Notes under the pieces: generated by a model | What the model was told of the DNA's origin: nothing | What the model saw: only the letters and a program-made list of their open reading frames with translations | Database searches by the model: none | Made by a program: the position numbers and the translations under genes | Shown here: positions 37,241-45,384 of the stretch, in pieces | Layout of the letters: the number at the start of each line of letters is the position of its first letter | Numbering within the stretch: the first letter of the stretch is position 1 | Assembly (NCBI GenBank): GCA_050084985.1 | Contig: JBITNC010000001.1 | Location: 94,860,001-94,924,000 of the forward strand | Source of the DNA: Nageia nagi | Taxonomy: Eukaryota > Pinophyta | Direction: 5' to 3' | DNA: 64,000 nt

Positions 37241-37689
37241 GATCTGATGAAGTTCCTGGGAACCAATCCCTAACAACAAATAAAAAATTGAAATGCACCC
37301 TAGATTCTGATTTTTGATTTCTAATTTTTTTCAAAAAAATTTAAACTCTAATGCTATAATCGATGCAAAATGATTGCAAATATTAATAGTATCTACAATT
37401 TTGATGATATTTTTGATCCAAAAATTATTATATTTTTGACATAAAAATGACTCTATTTTTGACACAAAGTGAATCTATTTTTGACATAAAATGACTCTAT
37501 TTCTAACATAAAATGACTCTATTTCTAACATAAAATGAATTTATTTCTAACACAAAAATGACTTTATTTTTTGATGCAAAATGACTCTATTTTCAATGCA
37601 ACATGACACTATATATGACTTTATAAGTGATAAAAATACCGATGCTATTGAGAGAAACTAATCCTAAATGACTATATTCCTCTAGAATT

Positions 37690-37989
37690 TCTCTATATTC
37701 ATCTAAGTAGATTAGACCAAACATCCATACTTGTAATGGATTGCATTGTTCATCTCATACCGGTTAAGTAGATGTAATGCTGGTAACTCAATGTGAGATG
37801 GAAATTTAGCATTTTTCCCATAAACCAAAACATAAGGAGAATTTTTGATGAAATATTTGTAAGTGATCCATTCTGACCATAATTCAATGTCAAGCTTATT
37901 ATCCCATTCTCTCTGATTTTCACCTACTATCCTCTTTAGGATTCTCAACAAATTCTTATTTGTTGACTTAGCCAATCCATTACCCTAAG
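37690..37989 (-). pseudogene. Gypsy integrase remnant
   Basis: Minus-strand translation NGLAKSTNKNLLRILKRIVG, then W..KL..ELWSEWITYK and SPYVLVYGKNAKFPSHIELP, matches the C-terminal part of a plant Ty3/gypsy integrase core (NGQAEsTNK...TP(F/Y)xLVYG). It abuts the LTR start of copia-4 at 37,990. Confidence 0.8.
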
Positions 37990-38049
37990 TGTAATAAACC
38001 AAGATCTCATGAAAGCTCTCTAATCATCAACATAATAGCATAACACAAT
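37990..38049 (-). repeat. copia-4 3' LTR, outer part
   Basis: Sixty bases starting TGTAATAAACC, similar to the copia-5 LTR (ACCAAGATCACATAAAAGCTC). Interrupted at 38,049 by the 9.2-kb element; the LTR resumes at 47,222. Confidence 0.75.
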
Positions 38050-38116
38050 TGTAGATTCCTACATTGAAATTCTTGAAATAGGGTCCGGGGTATTCTAATT
38101 ATTATCCTAAGTTCAC

Positions 38117-38935
38117 CTAAATGTCCCCGGAGCCATTCCGGAATAAATAAACAGCCGGAGTCAGTGAATAAAGCCCTCCGGAATGAAAAGAAGAGGTCGC
38201 GGAGAAAAGATAGTCATATTTTGGCGAAGACCGAATTCCGGAACAAGATGACGTCTGCAAGGAGTAACTTCGTATCCGGAGCCTTCGGGTAAAGCATTCC
38301 GGAAAAATAAGAAGGTGACATCAGCAAGGATGGACGAGGTTCACAATTGCAAAGGACTCCGGAGTCCGGAGGAGATGACGCCAGCAAGTAGTGACTTAGT
38401 AGCCGGAGCCATAAAGGAAAACATTCCGGAGGAAAGAAAGATGACGTCACAGGTGAAACGACGTTCGCATTTTGATGGAACCGGAGTCCGAAGATGACGA
38501 GTCATCAAAGGTAACTAGAAGGCCCGGAATCTGTGCATGGAGCATTCCGGACATATGAAGGCGATGTCACAGGTAGAATAGTGTTCATATCTTGCAGGAA
38601 ATCAGACTCCGGAAGCAATGAAGTCTACACCGTCTTATCCGGAAGGCGAAGCGTTCCGGAGGTCCGGAAATGACGTCACATGGAAAGGCAAAGTCTACAT
38701 CCGGAAGGGAAACCGGAGCCCGGAACAGATGACATCAGCAAAAAGAAGATTAGTATCCGGAACCAGCGAGCGAGAAATTCCGGAGATTCAAAGGTGATGT
38801 CACAAGGAGATATAAAGTTTACAATCATAAAGCAAACCGGAGCCCGGAATGGATGACATCATCAAGGAGTGACTTAGTGTCCGGAGCCAATGGAATGAAG
38901 AATTCCGGAGACTTGAAGCTGACGTCAGGTGAAGG
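38117..38935 (+). promoter_or_regulatory. U3 array of ~120-bp units with CCGGA and TGACGTCA-type motifs
   Basis: About six degenerate units with starts near 38,247, 38,372, 38,489, 38,603, 38,722 and 38,848. A unit typically contains GATGACGTCA or GATGACATCAGCAA, then AGTGACTTAGTA, CCGGAGCC, ATTCCGGA, and a second GGTGATGTCACA. TGACGTCA is the palindromic core bound by plant bZIP (TGA/CREB-like) factors; binding here is inference. The array lies just upstream of the TATA box and recurs in the 3' LTR (45,452-46,270). Confidence 0.8.
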
Positions 38936-39224
38936 GGAAAAGATTAACATTTGGAATTAAGACCACGTCAAGAGGAAAACAGGCCCGCAACGAAAGATCA
39001 AAGAGTCAGAGTCGGAGAATTGAACATCCCGGGAGAGAGAGAGAGAAGTCTGCAAAATTCCAGAGCGCCATCATCAAGGGAATCGAATTATCAGCAATCT
39101 GCCCCATTTTGTAACAGTCGGCCAAGTGTCATATGTAGTTGATAGCAGTTCAAGAAGGCCGGAATCTTGCGGCCGTTTTTGTAAACGTTTCCGTTCTGTA
39201 ACCTTGTAACTGTTGTTAATACAG

Positions 39225-39233
39225 TATAAATAT
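39225..39233 (+). promoter_or_regulatory. TATA box of the young element LTR
   Basis: TATAAATAT, placed after the U3 array and about 650 bp before the LTR end. Transcription would be expected to start about 30 bp downstream. Confidence 0.65.
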
Positions 39234-39573
39234 ATGAAAATAAAGAGAAACTAGGGTCGGAAGCCTAGTATTGCCCTTTTCATTTGTTCTCGAAGACCTG
39301 TAGCTTCAGTCCGGTACTATGAAACCATCTTGACCTTTCTTGTCTAGCACTCGTAATTGTTATTCTTAATTTGGTTACATTGTGGCAGCTTAGCTTGTTT
39401 CCTGAGTAATAGTTGCGGGTTGCTAGTATAACTGTGTCTGCTACATGGTAGAGTAGAAGCTGGGGAGCTATTCAGAGAGTGAGGACTTGTTCTGTGGCTG
39501 CGACACTAGATTCAGGCCAAGGTTTCGCATACCGCGAAAGCCTGCGCTGAACTAGTGATCTACCCCTTTGCTT

Positions 39574-39772
39574 TCTCTCTCGTTACCCTATCCTTTTATC
39601 CCTTTCCTGTTACTCTATCCTTTTATCCCTTTCCTGTTACTCTCATCCTTTTGCTTACATTTCTCGTTACCCTATCCTTTTACTTCCTTCCTTGTTACCC
39701 TATCCTTTTGCTTAAATCTCTCGCTCCCTACTCTTTTTATCTCTTTCCTGTTACTTTTTCTCTACCCAATGG
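39574..39772 (+). repeat. Pyrimidine-rich tandem repeats in the LTR transcribed part
   Basis: About seven units of 26-30 bp built on GTTACCCTATCCTTTTATCC followed by CTTTCCT. One strand is almost purely pyrimidine. The array would lie in the untranslated leader of the element RNA and recurs at 46,910-47,105. Confidence 0.9.
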
Positions 39773-39891
39773 ATAAGGAACCGGCCTTCTCCGGAGATCA
39801 GGCTGCGTCCTACAGTCTGTTCGTGAACTACTTTGGTTAAGATTGTTCCAGGCGCACATATTACACAATCTCAATCAACAGTATTTCTTTT

Positions 39892-39909
39892 TGGCACGCC
39901 CGGTGGGAC
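39892..39909 (+). other. Candidate primer binding site of the young element
   Basis: TGGCACGCCCGGTGGGAC lies 11 nt inside the LTR end. It starts with the TGG expected from a tRNA CCA end. The offset is larger than the 0-5 nt usual for most elements, and the matching tRNA was not identified here. Confidence 0.55.
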
Positions 39910-40026
39910 ACGAAGAAATTATTGGCGACTCTGCTGAAGCACCATCCATGGTATGTATTAAAGCAAATTATTTATGAATATCATAGGTGCTTTGAACCTG
40001 TCATTTTCTTTTGCAATCTAGAGTTT

Positions 40027-41292
40027 ATGTGGACAAGATCTAAAACTAGAGCAGCAAAAGAAGAACCGGAATTTGGGAAGTTAGATACTCCTAGGAGAAA
40101 GACCCTGATCAAGTCCAAGTCTCCGAATAGTGTCGACTCCCTAAAATCCTCTATCAAGCCAGAACCACCCAATCTTCATACTAGAGATACCTTCCCTAGA
40201 ATGGCTAATCCAGCTCAGAATATTTATCCGGAATGGGACAATGGAGTACCCATAGCTCTGGCGGTATTACATGATATCCCAGCGAATGTTTTCAAAACCC
40301 TTCCGGAGTTTGATGCAACTTCAGAGAAGACAGCTTATGAGCACTGTGTGGATGTAGCCGGCCTGGCAAAAATTCACAATATCCAGCATGAAGACATTAT
40401 GGTGAGATTACTGGCGCAGTCCTTCAAAGGAAAGGTCCTGGATTGGTACAGGGGCCTTTCTAATGGATCCATCAGTACCTGGGCTCAACTGGCAGAGCCC
40501 TTTATCCTGGAGTTTAATGAACTAGGGGATCCCTTTTCTCTGCTCACTCAGTTCACGTCAATCAAAAGGTTTGAACAAGAGAACATCCCAGATTTTAACA
40601 TTAGATTCCAGAAAACATGGACGAGAGTACCCATGCCAGTCAGGCCTCAGCAGTTTCAAGCTTTGATGTATTACCTGAGAGCCTTTCCTCCGGATCTCTC
40701 TCTGCAAATCCAAAATTTCGGAGTGAATACCTTTCCGGAGGTCTATAGACAAGCAGTATATGCTGAATCATGCCTTATTGCAGTTGGGAAATTACCAAGC
40801 CGCATGCCAATGCCCTATTTCCCAATAACCACAACACAACAGCAAATTTTGAGACCTCCGGTAATCAGTTCAGTTCCGCCTCTGGCTAATATTCCTGCCC
40901 ATGTTCAACCTTGGTCATCAAACTTGCCAAATCCTAGAGCTCCCTTGGCCTTACCAGCTCCACATCAGCCTAATATGAACCAAGGAGTAGCATCATCTAC
41001 AGAAATTCAGGAACTCCGGAACTTGTGTAGAAATATGGCAAACCAGATTACCGTGTTGACCAGACAAAATAATGCCAGAAGATATCCCTACCCTGCTGTA
41101 GAGAAAGCTCAACATGTGTTGAATGAGGACGTGGACCAAGCTTCCACTTCCGGGGCGGCTAATGGGTTATGTTTGGCTTGTAATGATGCTCATGAACAAA
41201 CAACCTGCCCTATTTTTCAATACCAAGAGTATCTGTCGAGGAGTGGAGGTATTCCGCCGCCCGGTGTAGCGGATGACAAAGCCGGAACGTGA
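40027..41292 (+). CDS. Gag-like protein of the young element
   Basis: 421 residues from the first in-frame ATG (MWTRSKTRAA). The frame is open further upstream to 39,922 but without an ATG. The basic N-terminus (1-60) is followed by a retrotransposon gag core at about 85-225 with LLAQSFKGKVLDWYRGL, STWAQLAEPFILEF and FTSIKRFEQENIPDF, typical of Ty3/gypsy gag. A Pro-rich linker (about 255-325) follows. Near the end is a zinc-knuckle-like CLACNDAHEQTTC (residues 382-394), CX2CX3HX4C, one residue shorter than the canonical CX2CX4HX4C. It probably assembles virus-like particles and binds element RNA. No protease follows; the reading stops at 41,292 and 521 bp separate it from the next ORF. Confidence 0.88.
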   Translation: MWTRSKTRAAKEEPEFGKLDTPRRKTLIKSKSPNSVDSLKSSIKPEPPNLHTRDTFPRMANPAQNIYPEWDNGVPIALAVLHDIPANVFKTLPEFDATSEKTAYEHCVDVAGLAKIHNIQHEDIMVRLLAQSFKGKVLDWYRGLSNGSISTWAQLAEPFILEFNELGDPFSLLTQFTSIKRFEQENIPDFNIRFQKTWTRVPMPVRPQQFQALMYYLRAFPPDLSLQIQNFGVNTFPEVYRQAVYAESCLIAVGKLPSRMPMPYFPITTTQQQILRPPVISSVPPLANIPAHVQPWSSNLPNPRAPLALPAPHQPNMNQGVASSTEIQELRNLCRNMANQITVLTRQNNARRYPYPAVEKAQHVLNEDVDQASTSGAANGLCLACNDAHEQTTCPIFQYQEYLSRSGGIPPPGVADDKAGT

Positions 41293-41813
41293 ACTTGCCG
41301 AATTCCATACCAGCGGACACAGAGTTTTTCTGAAGCTCACCAGCGCGGGAAAGTGGCCGTTGGAAAGAAGGAATTTGATTTGTATACATATTGTAAATAG
41401 TGTGATGTTACATTTATTTCGAGTGGTTGTGTCAGCGATTATTACTAGCGTAACGTAAATAGTAACGGCACCTTTTTTGCGCCGACAGAATTGAAGTTTC
41501 TAAAGGGGCACATGCAATCAAATCTTGAAGTTCCCGAGAAGATCGTGAAACGGCAAATCAGTTATTAATACAGCCACCGTGAGATGATCTCCCACGCTCG
41601 GAAGGATCGTGCATTCAAGTAAGCCATTAAAAGACCCAGAGCACGACCAACATGCCTATATGACTAGTGTTCATTGAAAGTGTTGGCTCACAAACTTACA
41701 AAGTTAGCAGCTATCGAGCATTGCCTGGAACTGTGAAATGAGCAAGAGAGTCTTTGTTTGAGGCGGAAGAAGAAATACAAGAAGGGTTGATAAAAACAGA
41801 GCAACGGACAAGA
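41293..41813 (+). other. Inter-ORF region of the young element
   Basis: 521 bp without a supported gene. A 61-codon frame overlaps the gag end (41,273-41,458) but has no protease signature. How the downstream ORF is translated (subgenomic RNA, splicing or internal entry) is not evident; no strong splice consensus was identified. Confidence 0.5.
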
Positions 41814-44800
41814 ATGAGTTCAGGTTCAGCGGCCAAGACTGTAAGGAAAGTATCAGATTCGATGGAACTATTGTGGGATACAGAGATTACAGCCATGAAT
41901 AAAAATCCAAAGGGCACAGCAGAAGGTAAGTGCCCGAACTTTAGCTTCAACCATATAGCACATTCACCCATGGGTTCGGGTCTGATGCATTTTATCCCTC
42001 ATAGATGCTTTCCTGCTCCGGAACTAGTAGAAATAGTAAAAGGGGCATTTGATCCTACGACTAGGGTAGTCAGGGATTTGAAGGGGAGGACCGTCTTAAA
42101 TCTGGACTCCGTTGCAATAGCGGAGGCTTTCTGTCCACCCCCTCCTATGGGCTCCCTTGTGCAGATCGACTGGCACATCATCCCTAACGCCAACCTGAGG
42201 GCAAGCATTACCTCTTGGCTAAATAAGAACACAGCCGGGTCTATAAGATTTAGAGAGTTCCCAAATACCGAACTCCCTCTATCCAATTTTTCAGCACATC
42301 TGCAATTACTCATGTCAATGCTGGCCATAGCGGCAGGGGAGGAAACAGATAGATACATCTCTCCGTCCAAGTTGGTGATAGCGTATCATATTTCTCACCC
42401 CATTTCTCCCACAATGTATGACTGGGCCATTGCCCTCTCAGATAGAATAGCCGAACAACTGGGGAAGATCGGGGAGGGGTTTTATTTCGCTTACACCTCA
42501 TACATTGTATGGATGATGATTCATCAGAACGCAGATGTCTTTAATAAATTGACCCTGGTTCGAAATAATGAAGATGGGTCGAAAAAACCAGTAGATAAAT
42601 GGACAGAGGAAGTAAGGTCCTCGGCGAACTACTACTCTTTTGTGGAGAGATTTTTGGTTCCGGCAATGGGCCTATTAGCCCCTACAGTCCCGAGGTTGTC
42701 AACAGCCTCCCAGCTATACCTCCGCATGCCCCATGGAGAGGTCGGGGACTGGTTTTTTGCAGAGAATGGAACCTTCATTAGGCTGTATGGATTTTCCGGG
42801 GCCCCATTTTTGCTGCCAATTCATGTGACGGATTGGATTTTCAGCATAGAATATGCCAGACAGACGGACTACATTGACTCAAAATACGGAGCTGCCGCAA
42901 GAAAGAGAGCAGTCTATGCCCTCCCACACAGGGTGCATGACCTGGTGCTCCAGAGCAGAGGAGCAAGTGACCAGTTAAGGGCGAAACTCCTGAAGCTGAA
43001 ATTGAAAGAATTGAGTCAATATTGTTCGTATGATCCGGATGACATTTTTGTAAAGAAGCTGAGAAGCCAGCCCAATCCTCCGGCCTTTAGAGCCGAAAAT
43101 AAGCCAGAACTGCTCAAATGGCGAAATCCAGAGCAGGAAGATAAGGTGATGCCCACCGCCGCAATAACTCAGGATTTCTTACCGCCGTGGCTGAGTTTCT
43201 ACAACAAAAGGGCAAATTTTGACCCAAGGACCGACTCCATCTCAAAAAGGGCCCTGAAAACATTAAGGGATGAGAGATGGAGCGAGGAGAAGATAGCCGC
43301 CTTCACCCAATACAGGATCGAGTCTGGGAATAGGAACGCTCCTCTTGAAACTGATCTAGATGACAAATTCGAGGAGATGTGGGCATTGGAACACCCCACA
43401 GAAGTCCCTACGGGTGAAGACTCTGATGACAGTGAAGAGCAGGGGCATGCTATGTCTCAAGCACCAGCCCGGGAAAAGCAACACGAAGAAGAAATCAGGG
43501 AGATTTCTACAGAGAAGGTGACTAAGAGGCCGGAAAGAGTCTACATGGCCAAAAGGAAAGTGCAGATGGAGAAGGCACCACCACCGCCACCACCTAAAAG
43601 GAGAAGGAGGAGCCCGACGCCCTCAGGTACGCTTCCTACTCCTTCTTCCCCTCTTTCTCTTTCTTCTGCTCTGCCGACGCATACCGTTCCCATTTCTGTT
43701 TCCATCACCCTTCCCCCAATTCCTGCAGCTATTCCAGCTGTACCCACACCATTTCTCATTTCATCACCATCCACCCAACGGCAGAGCCCCATTCTTCCCA
43801 CTTTACAAATTCCTCCCCTCACAAGCATCATCACAATACCTTCCTCGCCCCCATCCTCTCCACCTCCATCATCCGCTCCCTTCTCTATTTCAACACTTCC
43901 CGCGGTGGATCCTCCCGGAATCAGTACTTCAGGGGCCAGCCAAGCTAGTCCCTTCACGCCGGCCCAACAGATTGTTGCTGCTACAACTCAGGAGTTGAAC
44001 TCAAAATCTCCCTTTATTATGATTTCCGGGCAGCAGGTATCCGTGGAGGGCATCATGCAACAATATCAGCAAATGAAGCAAGGACAAGATGCATGGATGC
44101 AGAGGCAGATGGGAAAACTCCCAATGCCGGAAAACTCGGTGAGGTTCCGGACCTCCATGGACCCAAAGAGTAAGGTGCTAGAAATGGCCATCGCTCAAGA
44201 ACCACAAGAGGGGCAGGGCGATCTGTCATCGATGAATACGCGGGTCAAAATAGATACCCGCAGCATCTCACGGAGCGACAAGAATGAGCTCCTGCAAACA
44301 GCTGTGGACCTTAATATAACTGAACTCACCAAATTAGAGGTCAGGTACCACAAGCTACAAAAGGCCCACGAGGCCACGAAGCTGCAATTAGAAAACAATA
44401 AAATAAAGCTGAAAGCGGCGGAAAACACCATAACAATTTTGCAGACGAGTTTAGTGGCGGCCCCTACAGCGGATATGCTCATCCAAAAGGAGGCTATCAT
44501 CGCGCAAAAGGAGGCGGAAATAAATGCCAAGGCAGCAGAAATCAGCAACCTGAGTGCCAACCTGGCGGAGCTCCAAGCGAAGCTGGATGCCAAGAAGGTC
44601 GACAGATCTTTTCTGTTGGGAACCAAAGAAAAATTTTGGGAGTTGAAGGAGCAGGAGATAAAGGACTTGATCCATCTGAGAGATTACGCGGAGCTATGCT
44701 TGTCAGAGCTAAAAAGGCTCGAAGCCGAAGTTATGAGATGCGAGAGTATTCTAAACCCCATCTCAGAACAGGCTAAACAGGCAAATAAAAAACTAAACAG

Positions 44801-45290
44801 CCTCTCAAATGAGGAATTGCAGTCCTATAACATTGGTGACCGAGTGGAGCTTATGTCGGCGATTGATTACCCAGGGAGGGGTAAATGGGTTTGTCAGGAG
44901 GTTCGGAATAATGTCCTGCGCCGGACGCAAGAGATGGAGACCCTAAAAGCAGAAATTCAAGGGTTGAACGCGTCCGGAATCCCAGAGTTATGGAGAAGCG
45001 ACGGCACACTCGTCACAGAGGCTGATTTTTTGAGTAGTCTGCAGAATAAGATTCAGAATACGGATGATGTTGATACACTCCTGGTGTCCTTCGATGAGAC
45101 AAATTTTGTGAAATTCTTTGATTCTTTGGTTAATGGCAGCTCGTGCATACAGCAATTGCTGAGAAGACATGCCCATAGATCATATGAGGTGCTGAATCAT
45201 ACGGCCTTAGCGCAAGCAAGGCTGAAGGATTTTTCCGGGATCCCGGCGAATTGGAATAAAGTCCAGCAGATCCTGAATCTGCAGAGCTAA
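41814..45290 (+). CDS. Large unknown protein (1,158 aa) of the young element
   Basis: Starts at the first ATG (MSSGSAAKTV) and is uninterrupted. Visible architecture: globular, mixed helix/strand-looking N-terminal half (about 30-500), with aromatic and hydrophobic blocks such as MYDWAIALSDRIAEQL and GFYFAYTSYIVWMMIHQNAD; acidic stretch with GEDSDDSEEQ (about 535-545); PPPPPPKRRRR (589-599), which looks like a nuclear localisation signal; Pro/Ser-rich low-complexity linker (about 600-720); Gln-rich segment (about 740-790); heptad-like coiled coil (about 824-1,000, with KAEAEI-type periodicity); and a small C-terminal domain (about 1,010-1,158). No RT, integrase, protease or nuclease motif. 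The N-terminal half may be distantly related to the putative plant transposon protein family (PF20167-like); this is a guess by pattern only. Function unknown. Confidence 0.85.
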   Translation: MSSGSAAKTVRKVSDSMELLWDTEITAMNKNPKGTAEGKCPNFSFNHIAHSPMGSGLMHFIPHRCFPAPELVEIVKGAFDPTTRVVRDLKGRTVLNLDSVAIAEAFCPPPPMGSLVQIDWHIIPNANLRASITSWLNKNTAGSIRFREFPNTELPLSNFSAHLQLLMSMLAIAAGEETDRYISPSKLVIAYHISHPISPTMYDWAIALSDRIAEQLGKIGEGFYFAYTSYIVWMMIHQNADVFNKLTLVRNNEDGSKKPVDKWTEEVRSSANYYSFVERFLVPAMGLLAPTVPRLSTASQLYLRMPHGEVGDWFFAENGTFIRLYGFSGAPFLLPIHVTDWIFSIEYARQTDYIDSKYGAAARKRAVYALPHRVHDLVLQSRGASDQLRAKLLKLKLKELSQYCSYDPDDIFVKKLRSQPNPPAFRAENKPELLKWRNPEQEDKVMPTAAITQDFLPPWLSFYNKRANFDPRTDSISKRALKTLRDERWSEEKIAAFTQYRIESGNRNAPLETDLDDKFEEMWALEHPTEVPTGEDSDDSEEQGHAMSQAPAREKQHEEEIREISTEKVTKRPERVYMAKRKVQMEKAPPPPPPKRRRRSPTPSGTLPTPSSPLSLSSALPTHTVPISVSITLPPIPAAIPAVPTPFLISSPSTQRQSPILPTLQIPPLTSIITIPSSPPSSPPPSSAPFSISTLPAVDPPGISTSGASQASPFTPAQQIVAATTQELNSKSPFIMISGQQVSVEGIMQQYQQMKQGQDAWMQRQMGKLPMPENSVRFRTSMDPKSKVLEMAIAQEPQEGQGDLSSMNTRVKIDTRSISRSDKNELLQTAVDLNITELTKLEVRYHKLQKAHEATKLQLENNKIKLKAAENTITILQTSLVAAPTADMLIQKEAIIAQKEAEINAKAAEISNLSANLAELQAKLDAKKVDRSFLLGTKEKFWELKEQEIKDLIHLRDYAELCLSELKRLEAEVMRCESILNPISEQAKQANKKLNSLSNEELQSYNIGDRVELMSAIDYPGRGKWVCQEVRNNVLRRTQEMETLKAEIQGLNASGIPELWRSDGTLVTEADFLSSLQNKIQNTDDVDTLLVSFDETNFVKFFDSLVNGSSCIQQLLRRHAHRSYEVLNHTALAQARLKDFSGIPANWNKVQQILNLQS

Positions 45291-45384
45291 AGGAATGCAC
45301 AATTCTTTGATTCATGTAAATAACAGAATGGGTTCTAAATTCCTCTTCCATAAAGGCGAAATTTTCCCTCAGAAGTCGCCACAA

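Larger units (their letters stand above)
34487..37640 (+). mobile_element. CACTA-like DNA transposon remnant carrying PPR fragments
   Basis: Left end CACTACTACAAAAATAAC at 34,487 is the typical terminus of plant En/Spm (CACTA) elements. It is followed by subterminal repeats of GATGCTAGGTCTAA/ACTCTAA type (34,560-34,800). At the other side (about 37,320-37,640) repeated AAAATGACTCTATTT motifs resemble a right subterminal region. The matching inverted end was not found before the gypsy fragment at 37,690, so the right side is truncated. No transposase was seen. Between the ends lie two pieces of a PPR gene and a gypsy gag scrap. Confidence 0.55.
38050..39880 (+). repeat. 5' LTR of the young element
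   Basis: 1,831 bp, TGTAGATTCC...CAATCAACA. It contains a promoter-side array of ~120-bp units, a TATA box and a downstream pyrimidine-rich tandem repeat (separate entries). It differs from the 3' copy at about 38,491 (A/G), at about 38,579 (T/C) and by one A in a TATAA(A)CTG run near 39,431. Confidence 0.97.

Noticed and set aside
38214-38497. Open frames on both strands of the LTR U3 array (also 45,549-45,832)
   Set aside because: Short overlapping frames produced by the CCGGA/TGACGTCA repeats; treated as regulatory repeat instead.
39555-39840. Open frames in the LTR pyrimidine repeats (also 46,891-47,176)
   Set aside because: Leu/Phe/Pro-rich translation of a tandem repeat inside the LTR; identical in both LTRs and without coding signature.
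41273-41458. Possible protease or linker ORF after gag
   Set aside because: Overlaps the gag end in another frame, 61 codons, no Asp-(Ser/Thr)-Gly motif.
43541-43957. Antisense open frames opposite the 1,158-codon ORF (also 41,999-42,370 and 44,195-44,626)
   Set aside because: Glycine-, valine- or serine-rich shadows of the Pro-rich and coiled-coil segments on the other strand; no motif or start context supports them.
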